Shown: positions 8,726 to 18,057, numbered from the stretch's first letter. The stretch: DNA of 64,000 bases from Mycobacterium sp. PSTR-4-N (GCF_022348085.1 NZ_JAKRFN010000004.1:248001-312000), one strand, 5' to 3'. Notes: generated by a model not told the origin, from the letters alone. Made by a program: numbers and translations.

Positions 8726-8968
8726 GTGAGTTCAGTCGTGGTCGACGCGGTCGAGCACTTGGTGCGCGGGATCGTCGACAATCCCGATGATGTTCGCGTC
8801 GACATGGTGACCAACCGCCGGGGTCGCACCGTCGAGGTGCACGTGCACCCCGACGACCTGGGCAAGGTCATCGGGCGGGGCGGGCGTACCGCGACCGCGC
8901 TGCGTACCCTGGTGGCCGGTATCGGTGGCCGCGGTATCCGCGTCGACGTGGTGGACACCGACCAGTAG
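8726..8968 (+). CDS. khpA: KH-domain RNA-binding protein KhpA
   Basis: An 80-residue single KH domain with the GxxG loop as VIGRGGRTATALR, which contacts single-stranded RNA. Family members (KhpA, formerly YlqC) pair with KhpB/Jag and affect cell wall and division in Gram-positives. GTG start 8 nt after rpsP; its TAG is followed immediately by the rimM ATG, so the operon is tightly coupled. Corresponds to Rv2908c. Confidence 0.93.
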   Translation: MSSVVVDAVEHLVRGIVDNPDDVRVDMVTNRRGRTVEVHVHPDDLGKVIGRGGRTATALRTLVAGIGGRGIRVDVVDTDQ

Positions 8969-9490
8969 ATGGACCTCGTGGTCGGGCGTGTGGTCAAGGC
9001 GCACGGCGTGACCGGCGAGCTCGCCGTCGACGTCCGCACCGACGACCCGGAGGGCCGATTCGTCGCCGGCGCCACCCTGCGCGGCCGTGCGCCGCGCGGG
9101 GGAGCCGAGCGTGAGTACCGGATCGAGTCGGTGCGTAGCCACGGCGATCGGCTCCTCATTCGCGTCGACGGCGTGGCCGACCGCGACGCCGCCGACGCGT
9201 TGCGCGGCACGCTGTTCCTCGTCGACGCATCCACCTTGCCCCCGATCGAGGACCCGGACGAGTACTACGATCATCAGCTCGAAGGGCTCACCGTCTCGAC
9301 CGTCGGTGGCACCGTCGTCGGCAGGGTCGCAGAGGTGTTGCACACTGCCGCAGGCGAATTGCTGGCGGTGACGCGCGACGACGGAGCCGAGGTGCTCGTA
9401 CCGTTCGTGTCCGCGATCGTGATCTCGGTGTCGCTGTCCGAGCAATCCGTGGTGATCGACCCGCCCGAGGGTCTGCTCGACCTGAGCTGA
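8969..9490 (+). CDS. rimM: 16S rRNA-processing protein RimM
   Basis: RimM binds S19 and the 30S head during maturation. The 173-residue protein has the N-terminal RimM domain beginning [17 protein letters not shown] and a C-terminal PRC-barrel (about 95-170) with [11 protein letters not shown] near its end. The ATG directly abuts the khpA stop codon. Next in the operon is trmD after 11 nt, the usual order rpsP-khpA-rimM-trmD. Confidence 0.96.
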   Translation: MDLVVGRVVKAHGVTGELAVDVRTDDPEGRFVAGATLRGRAPRGGAEREYRIESVRSHGDRLLIRVDGVADRDAADALRGTLFLVDASTLPPIEDPDEYYDHQLEGLTVSTVGGTVVGRVAEVLHTAAGELLAVTRDDGAEVLVPFVSAIVISVSLSEQSVVIDPPEGLLDLS

Positions 9491-9501
9491 GGGGCACCGG
9501 C

Positions 9502-10188
9502 ATGCGCATCGATGTGGTCTCGATCTTTCCGCAGTTCCTCGAGCCGCTGCGGCAGTCGCTGCCCGGACGGGCGATCGACGCCGGCATCGTCGACGTGGCG
9601 GTGCACGATCTGCGGCGGTGGACCCACGACGTCCACCGCTCCGTCGACGACGCCCCCTACGGTGGCGGGCCCGGCATGGTGATGCGGGCCCCCGTGTGGG
9701 GCGAGGCGCTCGACGAGATCTGTTCTGCCGACACCCTTCTCGTGGTGCCGAGCCCGGCCGGTCGGCTGTTCACCCAGAAGGTGGCGCAGCGCTGGAGCGC
9801 CGAGAAGCATCTGGTCTTCGCCTGCGGCCGCTACGAGGGCATCGATCAGCGGGTCATGGACGACGCGGCCCGGCGCATGCGGGTCGAGGAAGTGTCCATC
9901 GGCGACTACGTGCTGCCGGGCGGCGAATCCGCGACCGTGGTCATGATCGAGGCCGTGCTGCGGCTACTGCCCGAGGTTCTCGGCAATCCGGAGTCGCACC
10001 GCGACGATTCGCATTCCGAGTCGGTTGGCGGGCTCCTCGAGGGCCCGAGCTACACCCGGCCCGCGGTGTGGCGCGATCTCGAGGTACCGGAGGTGTTGCG
10101 GTCGGGTGATCACGCCCGCATCGCCGCGTGGCGGCGCGAGCAGGGCCTCGAGCGCACGCGGGAACGGCGCCCCGACCTGCTGCAGTGA
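9502..10188 (+). CDS. trmD: tRNA (guanine-N1-)-methyltransferase TrmD
   Basis: TrmD transfers a methyl group from SAM to G37 of tRNAs reading CNN codons, preventing +1 frameshifting. The 228-residue SPOUT protein starts [13 protein letters not shown]. It shows [21 protein letters not shown] and the trefoil-knot SAM site [12 protein letters not shown]. The C-terminal helical domain contains YTRP. The stop is 7 nt from the convergent LppW-like gene. Confidence 0.97.
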   Translation: MRIDVVSIFPQFLEPLRQSLPGRAIDAGIVDVAVHDLRRWTHDVHRSVDDAPYGGGPGMVMRAPVWGEALDEICSADTLLVVPSPAGRLFTQKVAQRWSAEKHLVFACGRYEGIDQRVMDDAARRMRVEEVSIGDYVLPGGESATVVMIEAVLRLLPEVLGNPESHRDDSHSESVGGLLEGPSYTRPAVWRDLEVPEVLRSGDHARIAAWRREQGLERTRERRPDLLQ

Positions 10189-10195
10189 CGGTCGT

Positions 10196-11110
10196 CTAGA
10201 TCCTGCCGCCGGGAAACATCGTCTTGACGGCCTGGGTGATGTCCTGGCGCGCGGCTGCCTCGCTCGTTGGATCGAGTGAACTGATCGCCATCACGTACCG
10301 GCGGTCGGCGCCGATCACCCCTGTGGACACATGGAGCTGATTGCCGCCGTTCCAGCAGCAGAACCAGCCCTGCTTGACGGCGACCGGCTCGGCGTAGAGG
10401 CCCTCGGGGATGCCGAAGCGCTGCGGATATCCATCCGTGCCGGTCGGGGTGGACTTCGCCAGGTTTCCCATGATGATGTCGGCCTGCTCGGGCGGCAACC
10501 CGCCACTGCCGTCGAGCAGCTTGGCGTAGTAGCGAACGAGGTCGTTCGCCGTACTCTGCGTCACGTCCCAATGCCCGTTGTACGGCGCTGTGGTGCCGGT
10601 CAATCCGTAGCGGGCCACCACCCGCCCGATGATCGCGTTGCCGCCGCTGCGATCCCAGAAGTTCTGCGCGGCGCTGTCATCGGAGGAGCGCAGCATGATG
10701 TCGAGCTGCTGCCGGTCGCTCGGCGACAGGGTGGTCTTGCCCTCGGCCACCTGCAGAAGCAGATCGTCGGCGATGAACAGCTTCACCACCGAGGCGATCG
10801 GGAAGCGTTGGTCGCCACGGTCGGACACCACCTGCCCCGTGGTGCGGTCCATCACCACGGCCGTCATGGCGGCGCCGGTGGCGGACGCGGCATCATCGGT
10901 GGCCCGCTGCATGCGGGCGTCGAGATCGACCAGCCCGGCCGACGGCTGCGCCGGGGGAGCGGCGGGCAACGGCACCGAGTTGCTCTGCGGCGCCACCGCA
11001 GACTGCTGGGTGCGTTGGGGTGGGGGCGACTGCGCCTGGCATCCGGCGGCGACTAGCACGGCGGCACACAGCACGGGGGCCGTCACGCGGCGCCGGGACC
11101 AGCTCTGCAT
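10196..11110 (-). CDS. LppW-like lipoprotein, serine beta-lactamase fold (copy 2)
   Basis: About 304 residues with a lipoprotein signal ending LVAAGC (C24), so predicted to be acylated and anchored outside the membrane. The body resembles class A beta-lactamase/transpeptidase folds: SVVK (SxxK), SSDDS in place of SDN, and VKQGW in place of KTG. An adjacent Cys pair lies in GWFCCWNGG. Hydrolytic activity is uncertain because the second and third motifs deviate. ATG at 11110 chosen for its RBS (GAGGAG) and signal peptide. It lies 17 nt after its paralog, so both form one operon; copy of Rv2905-type lppW. Confidence 0.85.
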   Translation of the reverse strand: MQSWSRRRVTAPVLCAAVLVAAGCQAQSPPPQRTQQSAVAPQSNSVPLPAAPPAQPSAGLVDLDARMQRATDDAASATGAAMTAVVMDRTTGQVVSDRGDQRFPIASVVKLFIADDLLLQVAEGKTTLSPSDRQQLDIMLRSSDDSAAQNFWDRSGGNAIIGRVVARYGLTGTTAPYNGHWDVTQSTANDLVRYYAKLLDGSGGLPPEQADIIMGNLAKSTPTGTDGYPQRFGIPEGLYAEPVAVKQGWFCCWNGGNQLHVSTGVIGADRRYVMAISSLDPTSEAAARQDITQAVKTMFPGGRI

Positions 11111-11127
11111 ATCTCTCCTCGGGGTCG

Positions 11128-12069
11128 TCATATCCGGCCGTCCGGAAACATCGTCCGGACCGCGTCGGTGATGGTCTTGCGGGCGGTCGCTGCATCGGTG
11201 GACTGCATCGAACCGATCGCCATCACGTAGCGGCGGTCGGGACCGATCACACCGGTGGACAGGTGCATCCAGTCGGAGTTGACGCAACACATCCATCCCT
11301 GCTTGACCGCAACGGGGTCGCCGGGCAGGCCCTCCGGAATGCCGAACCGCTGGGGGTACACCCCGCCGGGCACCATGCCGTCGGGGGCGGTCGGCGTCGA
11401 CGCAGCGAGGTTGGACAGGATGACGCTGGCCTGCTCACCAGGCAGCCCCCCTCTGCCTGCCAGCAGCTTGTCGTAGTAGCGCACCAGGTCTACCACCGTG
11501 CTCGTCGTGTTGAACCACCTGCCGTTGGTGGGCGGGCGGGTGGCGGTCAGTCCGTAACGGCCGACCACGCGATCGATGATCGCGCTGCCACCGCTGCGGT
11601 TCCAGAACACCTCGGCTGCGCTGTCGTCAGACGAGCGCAGCATCACGTCGAGCATCTCGCGGTCATCGTCGGAGAGCGCCGTCTGGCCCCTGGCCACTTG
11701 AAGAAGGAGATCGTCGGCGATGAACAGCTTGACCACCGAGGCGATCGCGATCGGCCGGTCATTGCCGTTGGTCACGAGTTCACCGGTGTTGCGATCCAAC
11801 ACGGCTGCGGTGATGTCGGCACCCTCGACGGCGGCGGTGGCGGTCGCCTGGCGCTCGCGGTCGGCGAGCCCGCGGAAAGCGGCCGGCGGTTGATCGACGG
11901 GCTGCTGGGGGAGCGCCGCGGCCGTCCCCACCGGGGCGATCACCGTCAGCTGCGGACCGTCCGGACGCGCCTGCGAGCCGAACACCTCGGCCTGGCAGGC
12001 GCCGAGGGCCACAGCCACCACACCCATGCTGGCTGCGGTCTTGGCCAGCCGCCACGGCCGCCGTCGCAT
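11128..12069 (-). CDS. lppW: LppW-like lipoprotein, serine beta-lactamase fold (copy 1)
   Basis: A 313-residue paralog of the downstream gene. The lipobox is VALGAC (C25). SVVKLF gives the SxxK motif, SSDDSAA the SDN-equivalent, and VKQGW the KTG-equivalent; Cys-Cys recurs in GWMCCVNSD. ATG at 12069 has GGGAGGA 7 nt upstream, while a longer open frame to 12192 lacks a signal sequence. First gene of a two-gene minus-strand operon converging on trmD, where M. tuberculosis has a single lppW. A TACGCT hexamer at 12147-12142 could be its -10. Function in the envelope is unknown. Confidence 0.87.
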   Translation of the reverse strand: MRRRPWRLAKTAASMGVVAVALGACQAEVFGSQARPDGPQLTVIAPVGTAAALPQQPVDQPPAAFRGLADRERQATATAAVEGADITAAVLDRNTGELVTNGNDRPIAIASVVKLFIADDLLLQVARGQTALSDDDREMLDVMLRSSDDSAAEVFWNRSGGSAIIDRVVGRYGLTATRPPTNGRWFNTTSTVVDLVRYYDKLLAGRGGLPGEQASVILSNLAASTPTAPDGMVPGGVYPQRFGIPEGLPGDPVAVKQGWMCCVNSDWMHLSTGVIGPDRRYVMAIGSMQSTDAATARKTITDAVRTMFPDGRI

Positions 12070-12260
12070 CGCTCGTCCTCCCGGATGTGGGCCTGCCCTG
12101 ATGCTGTGAACGGGCCAGCGTTCGGCGCGCCCGTACCATTCAGCGTAACGGCTGTGTACCCGCTGGGCATTGCTCGGTAAGCCCGCCGCCAACCCGGCGT
12201 CATCACCGTGTCAGTATCGGCCGCCGCCCGACGGACCCACCCGTGCACCAGCCGCGACGC
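12070..12260. other. divergent intergenic region between lppW and rplS (promoter of lppW side)
   Basis: The full gap is 358 nt (12070-12427). The lppW half holds its RBS and a candidate -10 TACGCT on the minus strand (12147-12142). The rplS half holds the promoter at 12261-12308 and then about 120 nt of leader. No small gene was convincing. Confidence 0.5.
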
Positions 12261-12308
12261 CGATTTCAGAGATCGCGGCTCCGTCTGGCATGATTGGGCA
12301 GTTGTCTG
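12261..12308 (+). promoter_or_regulatory. rplS promoter, shared architecture with rpsP
   Basis: CGATTTC at 12261, 16 nt, TCTGGCATGAT (-10 CATGAT, 12289-12294), then TGTCTG at 12303-12308. This mirrors the rpsP promoter at 8054-8100 with only one indel after the -10. A start near 12301 would give a leader of about 125 nt. Confidence 0.6.
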
Positions 12309-12427
12309 TGCACGGCCGGCACACCGTCGCCGCGCTGCACGACAGGCCCCAGACGCCCGAACCACCAGGCTCTGCGCGCGTCATCGCGACGCCGCCAGCA
12401 GCCGCCGACACCGAGGAAGTGTGACCG

Positions 12428-12769
12428 ATGAACACGCTGGATTTCGTCGACCAGACGTCGCTGCGCGACGACGTCCCGGATTTCGGTCCCGGTGACACGA
12501 TCAACGTCCACGTCAAGGTCATCGAGGGCTCCAAGGAACGCATCCAGGTCTTCAAGGGTGTCGTGATCCGCCGCCAGGGCGGCGGGATCCGCGAGACCTT
12601 CACCGTCCGCAAGGAGAGCTACGGCGTGGGCGTGGAGCGCACCTTCCCGGTGCACTCGCCCAACATCGACCACATCGACGTCGTCACCCGCGGTGACGTG
12701 CGTCGGGCCAAGCTGTACTACCTGCGTGAGCTGCGCGGCAAGAAGGCCAAGATCAAGGAGAAGCGCTGA
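12428..12769 (+). CDS. rplS: 50S ribosomal protein L19
   Basis: L19 sits at the 30S-50S interface. The 113-residue protein carries family motifs [37 protein letters not shown] and the basic C-terminus. ATG start has GAAGTG(T)GACCG upstream, a weak Shine-Dalgarno. An 8-bp inverted repeat overlaps its stop codon. lepB follows after 61 nt with its own -10-like hexamer. Confidence 0.97.
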   Translation: MNTLDFVDQTSLRDDVPDFGPGDTINVHVKVIEGSKERIQVFKGVVIRRQGGGIRETFTVRKESYGVGVERTFPVHSPNIDHIDVVTRGDVRRAKLYYLRELRGKKAKIKEKR

Positions 12770-12778
12770 CAGCGCTTC
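12760..12778 (+). terminator. hairpin overlapping the rplS stop codon
   Basis: GAAGCGCT (12760-12767) pairs perfectly with AGCGCTTC (12771-12778) around a GAC loop; the TGA stop is inside. The 8-bp stem lacks a U-tract. It could end or attenuate rplS transcription before the separate lepB promoter. Confidence 0.5.
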
Positions 12779-12818
12779 GCCCGCCCGTGCTCGGCGCGGT
12801 GTCGAGCCGGCTCCTGGC

Positions 12819-12824
12819 TACGCT
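12819..12824 (+). promoter_or_regulatory. -10-like hexamer TACGCT, leaderless lepB start
   Basis: TACGCT ends 6 nt before the lepB GTG (12831) and no Shine-Dalgarno is present. Candidate leaderless promoter, inferred. Confidence 0.5.
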
Positions 12825-12830
12825 GATCTC

Positions 12831-13664
12831 GTGACCGGACCCAGGGACACCCCCGAAACCGACGACACGTCCGCCGACGAGGCGATCGACCAGTCGGAGG
12901 CCGCCGGGGACCATCCGGAGGACAAGCCGGAGAAGAAGAAGCGCGGAGCGCTGCGCGAAGCAGCCATCCTGATCACCGTTGCGGTGGTGCTCTACTACGT
13001 CATGCTGACGTTCATCGCGCGGCCCTACCTGATTCCCTCGGAATCGATGGAGCCTACGCTGCACGGCTGCAACGGGTGTGTCGGCGACCGCATCATGGTC
13101 GACAAGCTCACCTACCGGTTCTCCCAACCGGAACCCGGTGACGTCATCGTGTTCAAGGGGCCGCCCAACTGGAGCATCGGCTACAAGTCGATCCGATCCG
13201 AGAACCCGGCCATCCGCACCGTGCAGAATGCGCTCTCGTTCATCGGCTTCGTCCCGCCGGACGAAAACGACCTCGTCAAGCGCGTCATCGCGGTCGGCGG
13301 TCAGACCGTCGAATGCCGGGTGACGACCGGGCTGACGGTCGACGGCAAGAAGCTCGACGAGCCGTACCTCGATCCGAACACCATGAACGCCGACCCGGCG
13401 GTGTACCCGTGCCTGGGCAACGAATTCGGTCCGGTGACGGTGCCCGACGGGCGACTGTGGGTGATGGGCGACAACCGCACCCACTCGGCGGACTCGCGCG
13501 CACACTGCTCGAACGAGCCGGCCGACGTGCAGCGCGGCATCCTGTGCACCGGCGACCCGGTGGCGGGAACGATCCCCGTCGACAACGTGATCGGCAAGGC
13601 CCGTTTCATCGCCTGGCCGCCGTCGCGGTGGGGCGGTGTGAACTCGGTGGATCCGCAGAGTTAG
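12831..13664 (+). CDS. lepB: signal peptidase I
   Basis: Type I signal peptidase cleaves secretory signal peptides at the outer face of the membrane using a Ser-Lys dyad. In this 277-residue protein an acidic/Lys-rich N-terminus (1-40) precedes one membrane segment (about 43-63). S72 in PSESMEPT is the nucleophile and K150 in [10 protein letters not shown] the general base. Box D/E reads [13 protein letters not shown]. Two Cys (HGCNGC) follow the active Ser. GTG start supported by the leaderless hexamer; longer upstream reading lacks family similarity. Corresponds to Rv2903c. Confidence 0.96.
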   Translation: MTGPRDTPETDDTSADEAIDQSEAAGDHPEDKPEKKKRGALREAAILITVAVVLYYVMLTFIARPYLIPSESMEPTLHGCNGCVGDRIMVDKLTYRFSQPEPGDVIVFKGPPNWSIGYKSIRSENPAIRTVQNALSFIGFVPPDENDLVKRVIAVGGQTVECRVTTGLTVDGKKLDEPYLDPNTMNADPAVYPCLGNEFGPVTVPDGRLWVMGDNRTHSADSRAHCSNEPADVQRGILCTGDPVAGTIPVDNVIGKARFIAWPPSRWGGVNSVDPQS

Positions 13665-13678
13665 CGGGAGGCTCGACA

Positions 13679-14443
13679 GTGCCGGCGTGGCCTCCGAGGA
13701 TGGTGATCCGCAGGTCGTCTGGTCTGCGCACCCTCGAATCGGCGCTCTACCGGGCCGGACTCGGTCCGGTGGCCGGCGTCGACGAGGTGGGCCGGGGCGC
13801 CTGTGCGGGCCCATTGGTGGTGGCGGCCTGCGTGCTCGGACCCAACAGGTTGGAGAGCCTCGCCGCACTCGACGATTCCAAGAAGCTCGGCGAGGCCGAG
13901 CGCGAGCGGCTGTTCCCGGTGATCAAGCGGTATGCGCTGGCCTACCACGTGGTCTTCATACCCTCGGTGGAGGTCGACCGCCGCGGTGTGCACGTGGCGA
14001 ACATCGAGGGAATGCGACGGGCGGTCGCCGGCCTGCCGGTGCGCCCGGGCTACGTGTTGAGCGACGGTTTCCGCGTGCCCGGACTGCCGACGCCCTCCCT
14101 GCCGGTGATCGGCGGAGACGCCGCGGCGGCCTGCATCGCCGCCGCCAGTGTGTTGGCCAAGGTCAGTCGCGATCGGCTGATGGTCGCGATGGACGATGAA
14201 CTTCCCGGCTACGGTTTCGCCGAGCACAAGGGGTACAGCACACGGGCGCACGGCGCCGCGCTGGCCCGGCTGGGGCCCTCGGCCCAACACCGCTATTCGT
14301 TCATCAATGTGCGACGGCTCGTATCGGGGGAACCCGAGGGGCAGGTCGACGATGACGGCCGAGACGATTTTGACAGGATGAGTTCACTGGGTTCAGTGGA
14401 CTCGGAGTTGTACGACCTACGCGAAGGACAGCTGAGCCGATGA
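13679..14443 (+). CDS. rnhB: ribonuclease HII
   Basis: RNase HII cuts RNA-DNA hybrids and initiates removal of misincorporated ribonucleotides. In the 254-residue protein, GVDEVGRG supplies the first two acidic metal ligands, LDDSKKL and LSDGFRVPG follow, and [15 protein letters not shown] is the conserved helix. [15 protein letters not shown] completes the signature. GTG at 13679 has GGGAGG 7 nt upstream. Its stop overlaps the next gene's ATG by 4 nt (ATGA). A C-terminal acidic extension (about 222-254) goes beyond the E. coli length. Rv2902c ortholog. Confidence 0.95.
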   Translation: MPAWPPRMVIRRSSGLRTLESALYRAGLGPVAGVDEVGRGACAGPLVVAACVLGPNRLESLAALDDSKKLGEAERERLFPVIKRYALAYHVVFIPSVEVDRRGVHVANIEGMRRAVAGLPVRPGYVLSDGFRVPGLPTPSLPVIGGDAAAACIAAASVLAKVSRDRLMVAMDDELPGYGFAEHKGYSTRAHGAALARLGPSAQHRYSFINVRRLVSGEPEGQVDDDGRDDFDRMSSLGSVDSELYDLREGQLSR

Positions 14444-14745
14444 GTGCCGAGGATCTCGAGAAGTACGAAACCGAGATGGAGCTCTCGCTCTACCGGGAGT
14501 ACAAGGACATCGTCGGGCAGTTCAGCTATGTCGTGGAGACGGAGCGGCGGTTCTACCTGGCCAACAGTGTGGAGATGGTGCCCCGCAACGCCGACGGCGA
14601 GGTGTACTTCGAACTGCGGCTCGGGGATGCCTGGGTGTGGGACATGTACCGGCCCGCCCGGTTCGTCAAACAGGTCCGCGTCATCACGTTCAAGGACGTC
14701 AACATCGAAGAGGTCGACAAGCCCGAGCTGCGGCTGCCGGAGTAG
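14440..14745 (+). CDS. DUF2469 family protein (Rv2901c-like)
   Basis: A 101-residue acidic protein conserved across actinobacteria next to rnhB. It starts [21 protein letters not shown] and contains [16 protein letters not shown] and a Trp-rich [17 protein letters not shown] stretch. No catalytic motif or membrane segment is visible; function unknown. The 4-nt overlap with rnhB indicates translational coupling. Confidence 0.9.
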   Translation: MSAEDLEKYETEMELSLYREYKDIVGQFSYVVETERRFYLANSVEMVPRNADGEVYFELRLGDAWVWDMYRPARFVKQVRVITFKDVNIEEVDKPELRLPE

Positions 14746-14747
14746 GC

Positions 14748-16010
14748 GTGGAAGTGGGGCAGGACGCAGGGGGCCGAACAGGCACGACGTCGTCAGTGCC
14801 CGAGCCGGGCGAGGACCCGTTCTACGACCCGCCGCCGGGCCTCGCCGACGTGCCACCGGGCACGGTCGTGCGGTCGCGCCGCGTGCAGCTGGCGTTCTTC
14901 GGCCGAATCCGCCGTGGCGCAGCGACCCAGCTGATGTACCGCAGCACCGACGCCCACGGCCGGCCCGAGGCCGCGGTGACCACGGTCGTGGTGCCGAAGG
15001 GACGGGACCCTCAGAACTGCCCGCTGCTGTCCTATCAGTGCGCCATCGACGCCGTCGCCGCGCGCTGCTTCCCGTCGTATGCGCTGCGCCTCGGTTCGCG
15101 GCTGGTCGGGGCGTCGGTGCAGGCCGAATTCCTGTTCGTCGCCGCGGCACTCGCGCGCGGGTGGGCGGTCTCCATCCCCGACCACGAGGGGCTGGCGGGC
15201 ATGTGGGGTGCTCCGTACGAGGCGGGCTTCCGCGTGCTCGACGGGCTGCGTGCCGCTGTCTCACACGAGGCACTCGGCTTGTCGTCGGACGCCCGTATGG
15301 CGATGTGGGGATATTCGGGCGGAGGGCTCGCCACCGGGTGGGCCGCCGAGGCGGCTGCGGACTACGCGCCTGAACTCGACATCGCCGGCGCCGTGCTGGG
15401 CTCGCCCGTCGTCGATCCGGAAAACGTTGCGCGACGGTTGAATTCGACCACCTGGGCAGGCCTGGCCGCGTTGATGATCGCCTCCCTGGTCCATGTGTTC
15501 CCGGAGGCGCGCGCGGTGGTCGACACGCACGCGACCGACGAAGGCAAGGCGTTGCTGCGCGAGATCGAGGAGATGTCGACCGGCTCGGCGATCCGGCGGC
15601 TGCGCAACAAGGACATCTCCGACTACGTCGACCTCAGCTTCGACGAACTGTTCGCCCTGCCCGAACTGCGGTACATCTTCGACATGACCAGGCTCGGCCA
15701 GGCGATCCCGAGCATGCCGGTCCTGGTGATCCAGGGTGTGCACGACCGCATCGTCGATGTCGGCGACGTCGACGGTCTGGTGCGCCGCTACACCGAGGGC
15801 GGTGCGACGGTGCGCTATCACCGCGACCCGCTGGCCGAGCACCTACTTCTGTACCCGTTCGCGGTGCCGATGAGCCTGCGGTGGTTGGGCAATCGGCTGG
15901 ACAAGGAGCACCGGGGCGGTCGCAGCACCTGGCCCGCGGTCCTCGATACCGGCACCTACCGCGATCTGGCCGGCGCGCTGCCGCGACTGCGGCGTCGACG
16001 CCACGGCTGA
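14748..16010 (+). CDS. secretory-lipase-family (LIP) alpha/beta hydrolase
   Basis: About 420 residues of the LIP/secretory lipase family, known in mycobacteria and fungi for lipid ester hydrolysis. The nucleophile elbow is GYSGGG, the acid likely the Asp in VHDRIVD and the base the His in AEHLLLY. YDPPPGLADVPPGTVVRSR is the typical N-terminus. No clear signal peptide is seen despite the family name. GTG at 14748 chosen (2 nt after the DUF2469 stop); an in-frame GTG at 14754 is equally possible. Probably co-transcribed with rnhB and DUF2469. Substrate unknown. Confidence 0.87.
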   Translation: MEVGQDAGGRTGTTSSVPEPGEDPFYDPPPGLADVPPGTVVRSRRVQLAFFGRIRRGAATQLMYRSTDAHGRPEAAVTTVVVPKGRDPQNCPLLSYQCAIDAVAARCFPSYALRLGSRLVGASVQAEFLFVAAALARGWAVSIPDHEGLAGMWGAPYEAGFRVLDGLRAAVSHEALGLSSDARMAMWGYSGGGLATGWAAEAAADYAPELDIAGAVLGSPVVDPENVARRLNSTTWAGLAALMIASLVHVFPEARAVVDTHATDEGKALLREIEEMSTGSAIRRLRNKDISDYVDLSFDELFALPELRYIFDMTRLGQAIPSMPVLVIQGVHDRIVDVGDVDGLVRRYTEGGATVRYHRDPLAEHLLLYPFAVPMSLRWLGNRLDKEHRGGRSTWPAVLDTGTYRDLAGALPRLRRRRHG

Positions 16011-16050
16011 GCGTTCTCCCGGCCCGTGCCCGGACACGCCGCGCGCCTGA

Positions 16051-16056
16051 CAGACT
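16051..16056 (+). promoter_or_regulatory. -10-like hexamer CAGACT, leaderless start
   Basis: CAGACT keeps the key A2 and T6 of the -10 element and ends 6 nt before the HAD-gene ATG (16063). Candidate leaderless promoter. Confidence 0.4.
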
Positions 16057-16062
16057 GGGGGC

Positions 16063-16836
16063 ATGCGCACCGCACCGCAGTGCTGGCTGACCGACATGGA
16101 CGGCGTTCTGGTCCGTGAGGAACACGCGCTCCCCGGGGCCGCGGAATTCCTGCAGACCCTCGCCGACCGCGAGCGGCCCTTCCTGGTTCTCACCAACAAT
16201 TCGATCTTCACCCCGCGAGATCTTGCGGCGCGGTTGGCCCGCTCCGGTCTCACCGTGCCCGAGTCCGCGATCTGGACATCGGCGCTGGCGACCGCCACGT
16301 TCCTGGCCGACCAACTGCCCGGCGGCTCGGCATACGTCATCGGAGAGGCCGGCCTGACCACCGCGCTGCACGAAGCCGGCTACACGATGACCGACGTCGA
16401 GCCCGACTTCGTGGTGCTGGGCGAGACCCGCACGTATTCCTTCGAGGCGATCACCAAGGCGGTGCGGCTGATCCTCGGCGGCGCCCGCTTCATCGCGACC
16501 AACCCCGACGTCAGCGGCCCGTCGGCCGAAGGGCCGCTGCCGGCCACCGGCTCGGTGGCCGCGATGATCACCAAGGCGACCGGCCGGGAGCCCTACTTCG
16601 TCGGCAAACCCAACCCGATGATGTTCCGCAGCGCGCTCAACCAGATCGAGGCCCACTCGGAGAACACGGTGATGGTGGGGGACCGGATGGACACCGACGT
16701 CGTCGCCGGCATCGAGGCGGGACTGGAGACGATCCTGGTGCTCACCGGCTCGACGACGATCGAGGACGTCGAACGCTACCCCTTCCGCCCCAGCCGGGTA
16801 CTGCCCTCGATCGCGGAGGCGATCGAGCTGATCTGA
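16063..16836 (+). CDS. HAD-IIA family phosphatase (NagD-like)
   Basis: A 257-residue haloacid-dehalogenase hydrolase of the NagD/p-nitrophenylphosphatase type. Motif I is D11-M-D13-GVL (nucleophile and acid/base Asp). Motif II is LTNNS, the motif III Lys lies in VGKPNPMMF, and motif IV is GDRMDTD. The C2-type cap lies between motifs II and III. Likely a cytoplasmic phosphatase for a small phosphorylated metabolite; the substrate cannot be read. A -10-like hexamer at 16051 suggests its own leaderless transcript; the CoA-transferase gene follows 21 nt later with its own hexamer. Confidence 0.9.
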   Translation: MRTAPQCWLTDMDGVLVREEHALPGAAEFLQTLADRERPFLVLTNNSIFTPRDLAARLARSGLTVPESAIWTSALATATFLADQLPGGSAYVIGEAGLTTALHEAGYTMTDVEPDFVVLGETRTYSFEAITKAVRLILGGARFIATNPDVSGPSAEGPLPATGSVAAMITKATGREPYFVGKPNPMMFRSALNQIEAHSENTVMVGDRMDTDVVAGIEAGLETILVLTGSTTIEDVERYPFRPSRVLPSIAEAIELI

Positions 16837-16844
16837 GCCCTCCC

Positions 16845-16850
16845 TACACT
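16845..16850 (+). promoter_or_regulatory. -10-like hexamer TACACT, leaderless start
   Basis: TACACT ends 7 nt before the CoA-transferase GTG (16858). Candidate leaderless promoter for the CoA-transferase/thioesterase pair. Confidence 0.5.
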
Positions 16851-16857
16851 TGGCGCC

Positions 16858-18057
16858 GTGACTGTGACTGTGGACCCGACACGGCCGTTGGCCGGGGTGC
16901 GGATCGTCGAGATCTCCAGCTTCGTCGCGGTACCGCTGGCGGGGATGACGCTCGCGCAGCTGGGCGCCGATGTGGTCCGCGTCGACCCGATCGGCGGCGC
17001 CGCCGACTACCACCGCTGGCCGCTGACCGACGCCGGCGAGAGCATCTACTGGGCCGGCCTGAACAAGGGCAAGCGGTCGCTGGCCGTCGACATGCGATCG
17101 CAGGACGGGCGCGACGTCGTGACCCGGCTGATCACCGACAGCGGGGTGTTCCTCACCAACGTCACCGGCCGGGATTGGCACGCCTACGAGACGTTGCGTG
17201 CACGACGACCCGACCTGATCCAGGTCGAGGTGTCCGGCCGTGCCGACGGCGGCACCGCGGTCGACTACACGGTCAACGCCGGTATCGGCTTTCCGCTCGC
17301 GACCGGCGCGCCGGAGTCCGCGGCCCCGGTCAACCACGTGCTGCCGGCCTGGGACGTCAGCTGCGGGCTCTACGCCGCGCTGGCAGTGGTGACCGCGCTG
17401 CGTCACCGCGACAGCACCGGTGCCGGACAACACGTCTCGATCCCGCTGGAGAACGTCGCGCTGGCCACGGCGAGCAACCTGAGCCTGCTCACCGAGGCCA
17501 TGGTCTGCGGCACGTCGAGGGCGCGGATCGGCAACGCCGTCTACGGCACCTACGGGCAGGACTTCACCGGCAGCGACGGCTCCGTGTTCATGGTGGTGGC
17601 GTTGACCAACCGGCACTTCCGCGACCTGACCGCACTCACCGGAACCGCCGATGACGTTGCTGCGCTTGCAGATTCGCTGGGTGCCGACTTCACCGACGAG
17701 GGCGAGCGCTACGCGCACCGGGACGCGCTGAGCGCACTGTTCGCCGGCTGGTTCGCCCGTCACACCGGGGAGGAGATCACGGCTGCACTGGACGACACGT
17801 CGGTGCTGTGGGAGCGCTACCGCACGTTCGCCGAGGCTGCGGACCGCGTCGCCGACAACCCGCTGTTCACCGTGCTGCAGCAACCTCGGATCGGCCGGTA
17901 CGCCGCGACGGGCGTGCCGATGGCGATCGACGGGACGTATCCGCCGCCGGCCGTCGCGCCGGCGCTCGGTGACGACACCGCGACCGTGCTCGGTGACTGG
18001 CTGGGATTCGACGCAAGGCGCATCGACGCCCTGCGCGCGGCGGGAGCCGTCGCGTGA
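16858..18057 (+). CDS. CoA-transferase family III (CaiB/BaiF)
   Basis: Family III enzymes move CoA between carboxylic acids through an aspartyl-CoA anhydride. The 399-residue protein starts LAGVRIVEISSFVAVPLAGMTLAQLGADVVRV. The likely catalytic Asp is in LPAWDVSCGLYAA, where family members have A/(Q)xD before the small-residue helix. Substrates cannot be assigned; carnitine-, bile-acid- and alpha-methylacyl-type reactions are known. Its GTGA end overlaps the thioesterase start by 4 nt, indicating a coupled acyl-CoA/acid cycle. Confidence 0.88.
   Translation: MTVTVDPTRPLAGVRIVEISSFVAVPLAGMTLAQLGADVVRVDPIGGAADYHRWPLTDAGESIYWAGLNKGKRSLAVDMRSQDGRDVVTRLITDSGVFLTNVTGRDWHAYETLRARRPDLIQVEVSGRADGGTAVDYTVNAGIGFPLATGAPESAAPVNHVLPAWDVSCGLYAALAVVTALRHRDSTGAGQHVSIPLENVALATASNLSLLTEAMVCGTSRARIGNAVYGTYGQDFTGSDGSVFMVVALTNRHFRDLTALTGTADDVAALADSLGADFTDEGERYAHRDALSALFAGWFARHTGEEITAALDDTSVLWERYRTFAEAADRVADNPLFTVLQQPRIGRYAATGVPMAIDGTYPPPAVAPALGDDTATVLGDWLGFDARRIDALRAAGAVA

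Noticed and set aside
15634..17883. 749-codon open frame on the minus strand
   Set aside because: Antisense to the lipase, HAD and CoA-transferase genes; low-complexity Arg/Gly/His-rich translation, no motif. An effect of high GC at third codon positions.
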